Assembly: GCA_003225075.1 (NCBI GenBank)
Contig: QIAP01000078.1
Coordinates: 1-57,829 of the forward strand
Direction: 5' to 3'
Source of the DNA: Acidobacteriota bacterium
GTDB taxonomy: Bacteria; Acidobacteriota; Terriglobia; Terriglobales; Acidobacteriaceae
DNA length: 57,829 nucleotides
Position 1 is the stretch's first letter, and every line of letters starts with the position of its first letter. Below, in pieces: positions 8,745 to 17,412 of this stretch. A program made the position numbers and the translations under genes. Below the pieces are notes generated by a model, which saw nothing but the letters and a program-made list of their open reading frames with translations, made no database searches and had not been told where the DNA came from.

Positions 8745-10106
8745 ATGGAACGAGCGAGGATCAGGGTGTTCGACACCACCCTGCGAGATGGCGAACAGTC
8801 ACCCGGCTGCAGCATGAACGTGCGGGAGAAGCTGCGGATGGCGCACCAACTCGACCGTCTGGGTGTGGATGTGATCGAAGCCGGATTCCCCATTGCCTCA
8901 GACGGCGATTTCGAAGCGGTGCAGGCGGTGTCGGCCTCTATCCAGCGGCCGGTTATCGCTGGCTTGGCTCGTGCCTGCACGCCCGACATCGAACGTGCGT
9001 GGCAGGCCCTAAAAAGTGCCTCCCATCCACGCATTCATGTATTCCTGGCGACCTCCGATATTCATCTGACGTACAAGCTGCGAATCTCTCGACAGCAATG
9101 TCTGGAACAGGCTCGCGACGCGGTTCGCCTGGCGAAAACATTCTGTCAGGATGTGGAGTTTTCACCGGAAGATGCCACTCGTACGGATACCGATTTTTTA
9201 TGCCGGCTACTTGAGGCGGTGGTGGAAGCGGGTGCGACGACGCTAAATATTCCCGATACAGTGGGCTACGCCATGCCGGCGGAGTTCGGCCAGCTTATTG
9301 AGACTATCCAGCGCCGGGTACGTGGAATCGAAAGAGTCACGATATCAGCACACTGCCATGATGACCTCGGACTCGCGGTGGCCAACTCACTGGCCGCTAT
9401 CGCGGCGGGCGCACGGCAAGTGGAATGCGCCATCAATGGTATTGGGGAGCGCGCGGGGAATGCTTCGCTCGAAGAAATCGTAATGGCGATGCGTGTCCGA
9501 CCGGATCTTCACCCTTATGACACCGGCGTGCTCAGCGATCAACTCTACCCGACCAGTAAGCTGCTGAGCGAGATTACGGGCGTCAGCGTGCAGCCCAACA
9601 AAGCCATTATTGGACGCAATGCCTTTGCCCACGAAGCAGGTATTCATCAGGATGGGATGCTTAAGAATCCACTGACCTACGAGATTATGACACCGCAATC
9701 CGTGGGCGTCCCCGACTCCACCCTAGTTCTGGGCAAACACTCTGGCCGGCACGCACTTGCGCTGCGTTGCGAGCAACTCGGCTATCAATTCGAGCGCCGG
9801 GAACTCGACGAGATTTATCGTCGTTTCGTCATCCTGGCGGACAAGATCAAGACCGTTGAAGATCGTCATCTGCTGGAGCTTATTCGGGAGGCCCGGGAGC
9901 AAGCGCAGCGCATACCACCTGGCCATGTCGGGGAACTCCCACTGGCGATCGCCGCGTCCGCCGGCGCCGGACAAACCAGACCGTCGGGTGCATACTTTTC
10001 CAAACCACTCGCCGCACCACTGCCGGCCGATTCCAAGACATGTGAGCTGCCACTGTCGAAAGTAGAACAGCACAGTGAGCAGGAAGATTATTTGTGGGGC
10101 GTTTGA
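8745..10106 (+). CDS. leuA: 2-isopropylmalate synthase family enzyme lacking the C-terminal leucine-regulatory domain
   Basis: TIM-barrel acyltransferase of the LeuA/homocitrate synthase group, which condenses acetyl-CoA with a 2-oxo acid. It has [15 protein letters not shown] at the start and the metal ligands in [15 protein letters not shown], plus [22 protein letters not shown] before the ATG at 8745 fixes this start over a TTG six bases upstream. The protein is 453 residues. After about residue 390 there is only an Ala/Pro-rich tail with no LeuA dimer/allosteric domain, although typical LeuA proteins run past 500. So it is either a leucine-insensitive LeuA or a synthase for another 2-oxo acid. 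It is followed by leuB after 59 bases. Confidence 0.87.
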   Translation: MERARIRVFDTTLRDGEQSPGCSMNVREKLRMAHQLDRLGVDVIEAGFPIASDGDFEAVQAVSASIQRPVIAGLARACTPDIERAWQALKSASHPRIHVFLATSDIHLTYKLRISRQQCLEQARDAVRLAKTFCQDVEFSPEDATRTDTDFLCRLLEAVVEAGATTLNIPDTVGYAMPAEFGQLIETIQRRVRGIERVTISAHCHDDLGLAVANSLAAIAAGARQVECAINGIGERAGNASLEEIVMAMRVRPDLHPYDTGVLSDQLYPTSKLLSEITGVSVQPNKAIIGRNAFAHEAGIHQDGMLKNPLTYEIMTPQSVGVPDSTLVLGKHSGRHALALRCEQLGYQFERRELDEIYRRFVILADKIKTVEDRHLLELIREAREQAQRIPPGHVGELPLAIAASAGAGQTRPSGAYFSKPLAAPLPADSKTCELPLSKVEQHSEQEDYLWGV

Positions 10107-10165
10107 TTGGCGCGTTTGACCTCGAACATACGGGCGTTGACAATCTGCGATAGCGTGACCGCACC

Positions 10166-11278
10166 GTGCTCCTTAAGATCACTATCCTCCCCGGTGATGG
10201 CATTGGGCCAGAAGTCATCGAAGAGGCGGTTCGCGTTCTGGACGCGATTAGCCATTCCTTTGGACACGAAGTAAGTCTCACACGAAAGAATATCGGCGGC
10301 GCGGCCTTGGTGGCCAGCGAAGATCCACTTCCGCCTGATACGCTCCAGGCCTGCATCTCTTCATCGGCTGTACTTCTGGGAGCGGTCGGAGCCCCTTCCT
10401 TTGACAATCTGCCCGCTCATCTTCGGCCCGAGGCTGGGCTGCTAAGACTCCGGCGAGAGTTGGGCGCATTTGCCAACCTGCGCCCGGCGGTTTGTTATCC
10501 AGCGCTTGAGGATTGTTCCCCCTTGCGGGCTGAAGTTGTGAGGGGAACCGATATTCTTATTGTTCGCGAATTGCTTGGCGGACTCTATTTCGGAGAACCA
10601 AGACTTCTCCACGGACCTACCGGTGATCGCGCTGCCACGAATACTATGCGCTACCACGAACCAGAGGTTCAACGGATTGCGCGAATTGCATTCGACCTCG
10701 CACGTGCGCGCCGCCACAGTATAGTTTCAGTCGACAAGGCGAACGTATTGGAGTGTTCCCGCCTTTGGCGGGAGGTGGTGACGGAGATCGGGCGTGACTA
10801 CCCTGATGTAAAACTCTCGCACATGTATGTAGACTCGGCCGCTATGGCGCTGGTGCTGCGCCCGCGCGATTTCGATGTCCTACTCACGGAGAACATGTTT
10901 GGCGATATTCTCTCCGACCAGGCTGGCGGCGTTGTGGGCTCGCTGGGAATGCTGGCATCCGCCAGCATTGGGGGACCGGTCGCATTATATGAGCCGGTGC
11001 ATGGTTCGGCTCCCGATATTGCTGGACAAGGTGTTGCTAACCCACTGGGTGCAATTCTTTCAGTCGCCATGCTTTTGCGCCATTCCTTCCACGTGGAACG
11101 CGAGGCGGCTTGCATTGAGTCAGCGGTATCCAAAGTTCTGCATATGGGGAATCGCACTCGCGACCTCGCGAAGGACGGCAGGTTCGCCATATCGACGGCA
11201 GACATGGGTGAACGGGTACTCGAGGCCGTCAAGGAAATCGCGCTTAGCGACGTATCAAACAACGCAGCGCCAAATTAG
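10166..11278 (+). CDS. leuB: 3-isopropylmalate dehydrogenase
   Basis: Oxidative decarboxylase converting 3-isopropylmalate to 2-oxoisocaproate. 370 residues starting from GTG at 10166 (ILPGDGIGPEV near the start). Family landmarks are LRRELGAFANLRP, the substrate-binding arginines, SVDKANVLECSRLW with the catalytic Lys, and LLTENMFGDILSDQ. The RRELGAFANLRP pattern fits isopropylmalate rather than isocitrate dehydrogenases. It sits in an operon with leuA; leuC and leuD are not in this window. Confidence 0.92.
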   Translation: MLLKITILPGDGIGPEVIEEAVRVLDAISHSFGHEVSLTRKNIGGAALVASEDPLPPDTLQACISSSAVLLGAVGAPSFDNLPAHLRPEAGLLRLRRELGAFANLRPAVCYPALEDCSPLRAEVVRGTDILIVRELLGGLYFGEPRLLHGPTGDRAATNTMRYHEPEVQRIARIAFDLARARRHSIVSVDKANVLECSRLWREVVTEIGRDYPDVKLSHMYVDSAAMALVLRPRDFDVLLTENMFGDILSDQAGGVVGSLGMLASASIGGPVALYEPVHGSAPDIAGQGVANPLGAILSVAMLLRHSFHVEREAACIESAVSKVLHMGNRTRDLAKDGRFAISTADMGERVLEAVKEIALSDVSNNAAPN

Positions 11279-11402
11279 GTTGGATTATCCAGGCCGCCCC
11301 CTCCAACCCTTAGGTAATAGTTATTCACAGCGCCAGGAGCAAATTTTTGCACTAGAATGCATGCGCAACCCTTTCCCTCTTCGTGGCCGGGAGAGCCTTT
11401 CT

Positions 11403-11666
11403 ATGCTTTCTAAGTGCGCTAATCCCGCGTGCTCAGCTTCATTCCGCTACTTGCATAACGGCAAGTTGTTCCGCGTGGAAAGGCCAGCAGAGAGGGCCGC
11501 GAGGAGCAACCTGGATTTTGATGACCAACGTACCGTTAAGAAACCCGCCAGTCGAATTGAATTTTTCTGGCTGTGTGATGAGTGCTCGGCTGTGATGACC
11601 CTGGCGTTCGATGATGGCGCGGTTAAGACAGTGCCGCGGGCGAAGGCGCATACAGCGGCTTCATAA
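11403..11666 (+). CDS. Small protein with a putative four-cysteine metal site
   Basis: 87 residues. It contains CANPAC near the N-terminus and WLCDEC near the C-terminus, a CxxxxC...CxxC arrangement likely to bind zinc. GGGAGAG lies seven bases before the ATG at 11403, which selects this start within a much longer open frame whose upstream part is the shadow of leuB. The protein resembles small conserved proteins I associate with Acidobacteriota; no function is known to me. It overlaps the convergent glycosyltransferase by 6 bases. Confidence 0.72.
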   Translation: MLSKCANPACSASFRYLHNGKLFRVERPAERAARSNLDFDDQRTVKKPASRIEFFWLCDECSAVMTLAFDDGAVKTVPRAKAHTAAS

Positions 11667-12431
11667 AGTAGGTGCCAGTCTCGTCGGAGCCGCGTCGTAT
11701 TTCCCAGTCAATGCGTTCCACCGAATTCTCAACATCTCTTCGAACATACGACTACCGTCGCGTAGCGGGCTGATACGCGTGCCTTCGTCGTGGGCCCATT
11801 CCACTGGTATTTCGGCTACTTTGAATCCGAACCGGTTAGCCAGGAAAAGAATTTCGGGATCGAACCCCCAGCGCTCAATTCTTTGTCGGGGAAAGATTGC
11901 CTCAGCGGCAAGCCTCGTGAATGCTTTGAAGCCGCACTGCGTATCCTTGTATTTCAACCCTAGCGTGATCCTTAGCAGCATGTTGAAAATCCGCCCGAAT
12001 AATTGTCGGTACAAGGGCTGGCGTCCGGTCTGCAACTCGCTGCGCAGCCAGCGCGAACCAATGGCGACGTCCGCGCCGCTTGAGATAGCCTTCAAGAGCT
12101 TCGGGACCTCTTCAATAGGCGACGACAAATCGGCATCGCTGAACAACAAAATCTCTCCACGGGCATTGAGCATGCCATTCCTTACGCTGTAGCCTTTACC
12201 GCGATTGCCGGGATTCTCTATTAACCGCAACGTCGAATTTTGTTTGCAATAGCGATGAACCACTTCAACCGTGTTGTCGCGCGATCCATCGTTCACGACG
12301 ATTACTTCAGCATTCCAACGACGCTGTGCGACGTAAGCGAGAATTTTCTCAAGAGTGGCGCCAATGCGCGCGGCCTCGTTGTAGGCAGGAATCACGATGC
12401 TGTAAATCGGAGCCAAGAAGACTGTTCTCAA
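11661..12431 (-). CDS. Family 2 glycosyltransferase, dolichyl/polyprenyl-phosphate sugar synthase type
   Basis: 256 residues. A GT-A fold begins with YSIVIPAYNEAARIGATLEK, followed by VIVVNDGSRDNT and the metal-binding LLFSDADLSSP. The later QCGFKAFTRLAAEAIF and RWGFDPEIL motifs match dolichyl-phosphate beta-glucosyltransferase-like enzymes that load a sugar on a polyprenyl carrier. No C-terminal membrane segments are present, so it would be a membrane-surface enzyme. The start is a TTG at 12431. The sugar and pathway cannot be read from the sequence. Confidence 0.88.
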   Translation of the reverse strand: MRTVFLAPIYSIVIPAYNEAARIGATLEKILAYVAQRRWNAEVIVVNDGSRDNTVEVVHRYCKQNSTLRLIENPGNRGKGYSVRNGMLNARGEILLFSDADLSSPIEEVPKLLKAISSGADVAIGSRWLRSELQTGRQPLYRQLFGRIFNMLLRITLGLKYKDTQCGFKAFTRLAAEAIFPRQRIERWGFDPEILFLANRFGFKVAEIPVEWAHDEGTRISPLRDGSRMFEEMLRIRWNALTGKYDAAPTRLAPTL

Positions 12432-12630
12432 TTCTCGATTGCTAGGTCTCCCAGTTAGGGGACCAGGTTTTTAAATCGAAGTACCGAGCAGCATCAGTCT
12501 TAATGTTTAAGAGTTAGAAAGTCAAAAGCATCAGCCAGGATTGAAACAGGTGGGAAAGTCATTGAGGCGCGAACTATATGAAGGAATTGAATTAACTAAG
12601 TGCCAGAGAGGAGAATCGAGAAAACTGATT

Positions 12631-13614
12631 TCAAGCCACCTGCCGATGCTTGTGCAACATGGCAAAGAACTCGTCGACGAGTTCCTCATCCCAAAGACCG
12701 AAACCGGCCTCGGCTCGCATGGTCATGGCGGTTTCGTCGTGGCTAAGGGCGGGCTTGTAGGGACGCGATGTCCGCAACGCGTCGTAAACGTCGACCACCT
12801 GTAGAATTCGCGGCAAAAGGGGAATTTCTCCCTTTACCAGACCATCGGGGTAGCCACTGCCGTCAGAGTGCTCGTGGTGATAGCGAATAATAGGAAGGAC
12901 CAAACGCAATGATTTCAATGGCTTGCAAATATTTTCCCCGGTAATGGGATGCTTCTTAATAAGCTGCCACTCCTCGGGACTGAGATTGCTGCCCTTCTTC
13001 AGTATCTCGTCCGGCACCGCGATCTTCCCCAGGTCGTGCAAGTACCCGCCGCGGCGTAGCGCCACGATCGATTCATCGCTCAGCCCAATATGGCGTCCCA
13101 AATCGGAAGCATGACGAGCCAGACGCTCACAATGACCTTCTGTGTACGGATCGCGGGCTTCGACACTCAAGCCAAGAGTGCAGAGGACAGACTCGGCTGT
13201 CTCCAGTTCGTCGGTGAACTCCTTTATTTTCAGTAGCGATTTCACGCGGGCAAAGAGTTCTTCCGGGAAGATGGGTTTGTTCAGGAAGTCATCAGCTCCC
13301 GCCTCGATTCCTCGCAGCTTATCCTGTCGGTCAGTGAGGCCGGTGATCATCACTATTGGAATCAACCTGGTGGCAGGGTCTTCTTTCAATTCGCGGCAAA
13401 GTTCATAACCTGACTTCCCGGGCATGACTACGTCCAATAAGATCAGATCGGGGGGATCGCGGCGGATTTCATTTTCTGCATCGGCTGCATGTTGAACGGG
13501 CACAGCATGATAGCCACGGCTGATTAGCAATTCAGCGAGCAGCGCAGCGCCATCCTGATTATCGTCTACGACCAGAATTTTGGCTGCGCGACGCCGGAAC
13601 AGGAGTTCGCCCAT
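12631..13614 (-). CDS. Response regulator with HD-GYP cyclic-di-GMP phosphodiesterase domain
   Basis: 327 residues from the ATG at 13614. The frame continues upstream to 13761, but the extra residues are unlike a receiver domain, and no strong ribosome binding site separates this start from the ATG at 13674. A receiver domain (about 12-125) carries the phosphoacceptor Asp in LILLDVVMPGKSG and the Lys in FLNKPIFPEE. An HD-GYP domain (about 145-320) has GGYLHDLGKIAVPD and HHEHSDGSGYPDGL, so metal and GYP residues are intact. It should hydrolyse c-di-GMP under control of a sensor kinase not encoded nearby. Confidence 0.92.
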   Translation of the reverse strand: MGELLFRRRAAKILVVDDNQDGAALLAELLISRGYHAVPVQHAADAENEIRRDPPDLILLDVVMPGKSGYELCRELKEDPATRLIPIVMITGLTDRQDKLRGIEAGADDFLNKPIFPEELFARVKSLLKIKEFTDELETAESVLCTLGLSVEARDPYTEGHCERLARHASDLGRHIGLSDESIVALRRGGYLHDLGKIAVPDEILKKGSNLSPEEWQLIKKHPITGENICKPLKSLRLVLPIIRYHHEHSDGSGYPDGLVKGEIPLLPRILQVVDVYDALRTSRPYKPALSHDETAMTMRAEAGFGLWDEELVDEFFAMLHKHRQVA

Positions 13615-13937
13615 ACTTTTTTGAGAGTGGGACTTCGAAGAAACAGTTGTCCACGAATGCGGGGGAGAGTTCATTGGCACAGCCCGATTACTCCGACATT
13701 GTAGCGGATTTTCTTTTTGCGCAACAGACACCGCCTGCGAAACACGCTTGTCACAGACCATTCCTCATGCATGCACACGGCCACCCGGTCGTATGGCAAT
13801 TATGAAAGTGAGTCGGCAGCCCCAATCTTTCGCACGAAAGTAGCGAGCTCTGCTGTTTTCCCACTTGAGGACCACCACGCGCACATTTGTGTCACCTGCC
13901 CTTGCGCAAAGCGGGAAGGCATCCCTAGGCTTATGCG

Positions 13938-14616
13938 ATGCGTCGTATTTGCTATTGCCCTGCCATATTGTTGAGTTTACTGATCCCAGTCTTTGCCGCA
14001 CCCAAACCGCACGTGATCAGCTTTGGGAAATGGATGGTTGTAAAATCTTATGCTGGACCCGACGAAAGTACGCCCCTAGCTAGGTCTTAAGGTGCGAGCT
14101 CTGTACCTGGATGGACGACTCAAGGCTTTCACCGTTGGTTCTTCTCACGACATCACGGACCGCCAATTCGCTGTGCGTAGTGCTTTTCGTCTCCATGACG
14201 ATCTTCCGCAAGAGAGAGGTTCGGCAATACGCTGGTATTGGGAGTCCGGGGGATGGATGCTCGTGGACCGGGCCACTGGCCACCTGTCACAAATTAGTCT
14301 ACCGAATTTTGATCCAACCTACTCGGCCACGAGTTGGTATCGGGACTACATCAGCTATTGTGGACTGTCGGAGGATGGCACGACAGTTTATGCCATTGTG
14401 GCTCAGGTTGGCCGGCGCAAACCAATTCTGAAAAAATCTGTCGGAGAGGTCAAGGATGACGGTAAAGCTGCTTACGAATGCTCTACACCAACCTGGCAGC
14501 GTCAGCCCGTACGGGTGAGCTTCCAGTCGCAAGAAGGCCAGAAGTTGACTTTCACAGTACGTGGCCATGCGGTAGACGTGGTTGACGACACGGCAGAGGA
14601 GGAAGGAACGGAGTAA
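13938..14616 (+). pseudogene. Exported protein of unknown function, split by a +1 frameshift
   Basis: An ATG at 13938 opens a signal peptide (MRRICYCPAILLSLLIPVF, cleavage near AAP) and a mature start reading HVISFGKWMVVKSYAG. This frame stops at TAA 14088-14090. The next frame is open from just before that stop to 14616 and continues smoothly as KVRALYLDGRLKAFTVG, then a 170-residue domain with many Trp/Tyr. The joined product would be about 225 residues. Removing one base around TCTTAAGG restores it. Causes could be a sequencing error, a real inactivating insertion, or recoding. There is no slippery run or strong Shine-Dalgarno at the junction to favour recoding. Family unknown. Confidence 0.65.
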
Positions 14617-14698
14617 TAGCTGCGAAGCGCAACCTTGCTTCTATCATTTAGCAATCAGCACCAAGGTTTTAGCACCAACGCCCAGAACCGCCTCGGTA

Positions 14699-15019
14699 TC
14701 AGCTAGCCGATTTCTTTTGACGACTCTGGATCCCGTATTCCTTTACTTTGCCATCCACCGACACGGCGACAAATTTGTTGCTCTGGACATCTTTGAACTG
14801 GACTACTTGATGTCCAGAGCTTGCCAGTTTGCCCCACTGGCTTGTTTTGTGGGGGTTCTGTTCAATCGCTTCGTATTTCCGGCTATTCATATCAAAGGCA
14901 ACCGTTCTTAGACGCTGGCTGCTGGTTCGGCGCACCCTGATGCTCTGGCCCTGCAGCTCGACTGACGTGCGGCTCATCATCTGTATCACGATAGAGCGTA
15001 ACAGTTCGATGTCCAGCAT
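14699..15019 (-). CDS. Small conserved-looking protein of unknown function
   Basis: 106 residues, basic, with no signal peptide or membrane segment. GGATGAGAG lies just before the ATG at 15019; Met codons 13 and 14 are alternative starts. The central part (RTVAFDMNSRKYEAIEQN, then GHQVVQFKDVQSNKFVAVSV) has the regular hydrophobic spacing of a folded beta domain, so I take it as a real gene rather than a shadow. It lies just upstream of the DinB gene on the same strand side, convergent with the frameshifted exported gene. Function unknown. Confidence 0.55.
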   Translation of the reverse strand: MLDIELLRSIVIQMMSRTSVELQGQSIRVRRTSSQRLRTVAFDMNSRKYEAIEQNPHKTSQWGKLASSGHQVVQFKDVQSNKFVAVSVDGKVKEYGIQSRQKKSAS

Positions 15020-15033
15020 CTCTCATCCAGCAC

Positions 15034-15633
15034 TTATTGCTTAGGGAACTTCGGATCTGCCTTCACCTCGTTGATCTGCTTAGTGTGCCGTTCACTATGT
15101 GCCCCAATGAAAAGAACCCACTCGTAGGCATCGAGCTTCTTTCCTAAGGGACTGTCTACCGCGTGAGCACGTAGATCGTCGTGTTTGCGCAAGAAGTCCT
15201 CTGTCTGCTCGCGCGATTCCGCGAAATGTTTCAGAGATCCTTCAGGAGATCCGAAGCGATTGGTGGGCTTGAGTGGCTCGGGCGCCTGCGCCTTGTGGCT
15301 GCGATCGGGAATCGCCACCAGCACGAAGTCGTCAATCGCCTTTACGTCCTCGCCTTCCGGACGAGGCGGAGCATTCATCACTTTTTCGGTGATCATTCCT
15401 CGAAGAAAATCTTCGGCTGCGGCAATGTGCTCCGTCACCTCCGCCACCGACCAACGGTCCGGTGCTGGCTTGAAGTTCCATTGTGCTTCGGAAAGGCCCG
15501 CCGTTGCGTCCTGTACGGCCTGCTTGGTGCTTTCCAGGTATTTAATGGCGCGGTCCTTATCTGCTTGCGTTTGGGAATAAGCCGAAGCCGCAACAAGCAG
15601 CATGAAAACCATCAATGTGAGAATACGTTTCAT
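15034..15633 (-). CDS. Exported DinB-superfamily protein
   Basis: 199 residues. The signal peptide runs MKRILTLMVFMLLVAASAYSQ. The mature part is a four-helix DinB-like bundle with WNFKPAPDRWSVAEVTEHIA and a C-terminal HSERHTKQINEV; the spaced histidines are the usual metal ligands of this fold. GGAGGAAG seven bases upstream fixes the ATG at 15633; the frame is open further upstream but without start signals. DinB-fold proteins include thiol S-transferases, but exported members have no assigned role. It is part of the minus-strand run headed by the ECF sigma factor. Confidence 0.88.
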   Translation of the reverse strand: MKRILTLMVFMLLVAASAYSQTQADKDRAIKYLESTKQAVQDATAGLSEAQWNFKPAPDRWSVAEVTEHIAAAEDFLRGMITEKVMNAPPRPEGEDVKAIDDFVLVAIPDRSHKAQAPEPLKPTNRFGSPEGSLKHFAESREQTEDFLRKHDDLRAHAVDSPLGKKLDAYEWVLFIGAHSERHTKQINEVKADPKFPKQ

Positions 15634-15766
15634 GATCCTGCTTCCTCCAGTTTTGCGCATGCGCGCGTGAATTGAAACACCATACCTCTGTGATTTTTCG
15701 TACGTCCGTCGACTGCGCTGTGGCAGCCTGTTTTGTGTCAAATCGTAGATTGGCTAGTGAAACTGG

Positions 15767-16822
15767 TCAGCGCATTGTAGCAAAGTGGACGATGGTGCCA
15801 TTTGGACCGACGGCCAGAGCATCTCCTGTGGGGAAGAAGCTCACCGCATTCAAATTGAGTTCCATGTATTTTGCCCAGCGTTCCTTGCGAAAATCTCCGG
15901 TGTACGCCACACGAATTGAGCCAACGGCGAGCACGCCGTTATCATGTCTTGACGTGAAGGCGACGGCCGAGAAATAGGATTGAGGCGAAATCCTGGACAC
16001 CTTCCAGTTAGCGCCGCCGTCGTCCGTAAAGGCAACGTTAGCATTGCCATCCCTGGGATTTTTGTAGTCCCCTCCTACGATCACGCCGTAGTTGGCGTCG
16101 CGGAAAGCGACGGAGAAGATGCCCGACGAATCGTTGCCCCGCGTCCTTCCAGAGGCTATCGGGGTCTCGGTGACCTGCCATGTTTCCCCGCGATCGATCG
16201 AATGGAATACCCGTGCTGCTTTACCGCCTGTAACAAACCATGCTTGGTTTTTTCCCTCAACCGTGATGCAGCTTCCGCTTGCGGCAAATGCTCCTTCGCC
16301 CTCCACCGCCGGCGGAATTTTATCGCGCGGAAGAGGTTTCCAGTTTTTTCCGCCGTCTTCAGTCACGATAAGTTCAAATTTTCCATTGACCGGATCACCG
16401 AGTGCGATGCCTTGATCGCTATTCCAGAAGGCCATGCAATCGAAGAAGCCTTTGGAGTCCGGATTGGTGAACTGCAACGTCCAGTTCTTGCCTCCATCCG
16501 CGGTGTTGTAGATTCGGGACTCGTCTCCTGGCCCCGCGCTGAGCAGATAAGCAACGTCGGCGCTGAAGGCTTCTACGTCGCGGAAGTCGAGGGTCTCCGC
16601 ACCCGGAACCTGCGCTGCCCTCCATGTTTTCCCGCCGTCGAGAGTCCGCAGATAAGTTCCGTGGGTGCCGCTTGCCCACGCAACTCCGTTAGAGAGCGCA
16701 CTCACTCCTCGCAAGTTCTCAGTCGTGGGGCTTTTTTGTCGAGTCGCAAATTCCTGACCGAAACAACAAGACACGAGGATGGTTGCCACCAGCACTGTGA
16801 AATGCGCATGTGTCGCTTTCAT
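15767..16822 (-). CDS. Exported BNR/Asp-box beta-propeller protein (YCF48-like)
   Basis: 351 residues with a signal peptide ending near SCCFGQ. Repeated Asp-box motifs DGGKTW, DGGKNW (twice), DRGETW and DGGANW are spaced through the protein and mark blades of a sialidase- or YCF48/HCF136-like beta-propeller. Such proteins are often annotated as oxidoreductases, but no cofactor motif is visible here; a binding or assembly role in the periplasm is equally likely. Its start codon overlaps the stop of the upstream VOC gene in an ATGA, so the two are translationally coupled. Confidence 0.83.
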   Translation of the reverse strand: MKATHAHFTVLVATILVSCCFGQEFATRQKSPTTENLRGVSALSNGVAWASGTHGTYLRTLDGGKTWRAAQVPGAETLDFRDVEAFSADVAYLLSAGPGDESRIYNTADGGKNWTLQFTNPDSKGFFDCMAFWNSDQGIALGDPVNGKFELIVTEDGGKNWKPLPRDKIPPAVEGEGAFAASGSCITVEGKNQAWFVTGGKAARVFHSIDRGETWQVTETPIASGRTRGNDSSGIFSVAFRDANYGVIVGGDYKNPRDGNANVAFTDDGGANWKVSRISPQSYFSAVAFTSRHDNGVLAVGSIRVAYTGDFRKERWAKYMELNLNAVSFFPTGDALAVGPNGTIVHFATMR

Positions 16823-17316
16823 TTTTGCGAGTGCAAGGCTTCTGCCCTCTTCTTCAATTCTTCCGGCGGCACATCTTCTTTGTGAGTTGCGATGCCCCAG
16901 TTGTGCCCGAACGGGTCCTCTATAAATCCGGACCGGTCGCCATAGAACTGGTCTTGTACCGGTTTCAATACCTTGGCCCCGGCTGCAACTGCATCACGGA
17001 CGACGGCGTCCACATCGTCTACGTAAAGAAGGATGCTAACCGAGGAACCGCCGCGCGACTTCGGTCCCAGGTACCCCATCTCCGGGAACTCGTCGGCCAG
17101 CATAATCGGCGAATCTCCAATTTTGACTTCGGCGTGACCGACCCGGCCATCGGGTTGCGCCATGCGGAGCAATTCGGTCGCCCCGAAGGCCTTTTTGTAA
17201 AACTCGATAGCATCAGACGCGCCCTTGATGATTAAGTAGGGCGTCGCCGTATGGTACCCCTTCGGAATGGGGTTAACTGCCATTGTGGTTTGCTCCTTCG
17301 CGTTTACGAGTGCCAT
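16819..17316 (-). CDS. VOC-superfamily protein, PhnB/glyoxalase-like, single domain
   Basis: 165 residues. It starts with PIPKGYHTATPYLIIKGASD and ends with FGHNWGIATH, the beginning and end of a PhnB-type vicinal oxygen chelate domain. AAGGAGG six bases before the ATG at 17316 selects that start over one 18 codons upstream. It is related to both VOC domains of the next upstream gene (NPIREGFHTITPYLIV there), so this cluster carries three copies of the domain. Substrate unknown; PhnB-like members usually lack known enzymatic activity. Confidence 0.88.
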   Translation of the reverse strand: MALVNAKEQTTMAVNPIPKGYHTATPYLIIKGASDAIEFYKKAFGATELLRMAQPDGRVGHAEVKIGDSPIMLADEFPEMGYLGPKSRGGSSVSILLYVDDVDAVVRDAVAAGAKVLKPVQDQFYGDRSGFIEDPFGHNWGIATHKEDVPPEELKKRAEALHSQK

Positions 17317-17412
17317 GTCATTCCTCCTTGAAATTGATTTCACGGCTGCTTGAACTGTCGCGACTCCCAATAATTGTCGCTCGAATTCGTCGGCGAGCGC
17401 GGCGGCTACACG

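Noticed and set aside
10875-11402. Upstream extension of the small Cys4 protein frame
   Set aside because: It overlaps leuB in another frame; GGGAGAG and the ATG at 11403 give a clear start for the real gene.
12541-12804. 87-codon plus-strand frame near the HD-GYP gene
   Set aside because: Most of it is antisense to the HD-GYP coding sequence and it has no start signals.
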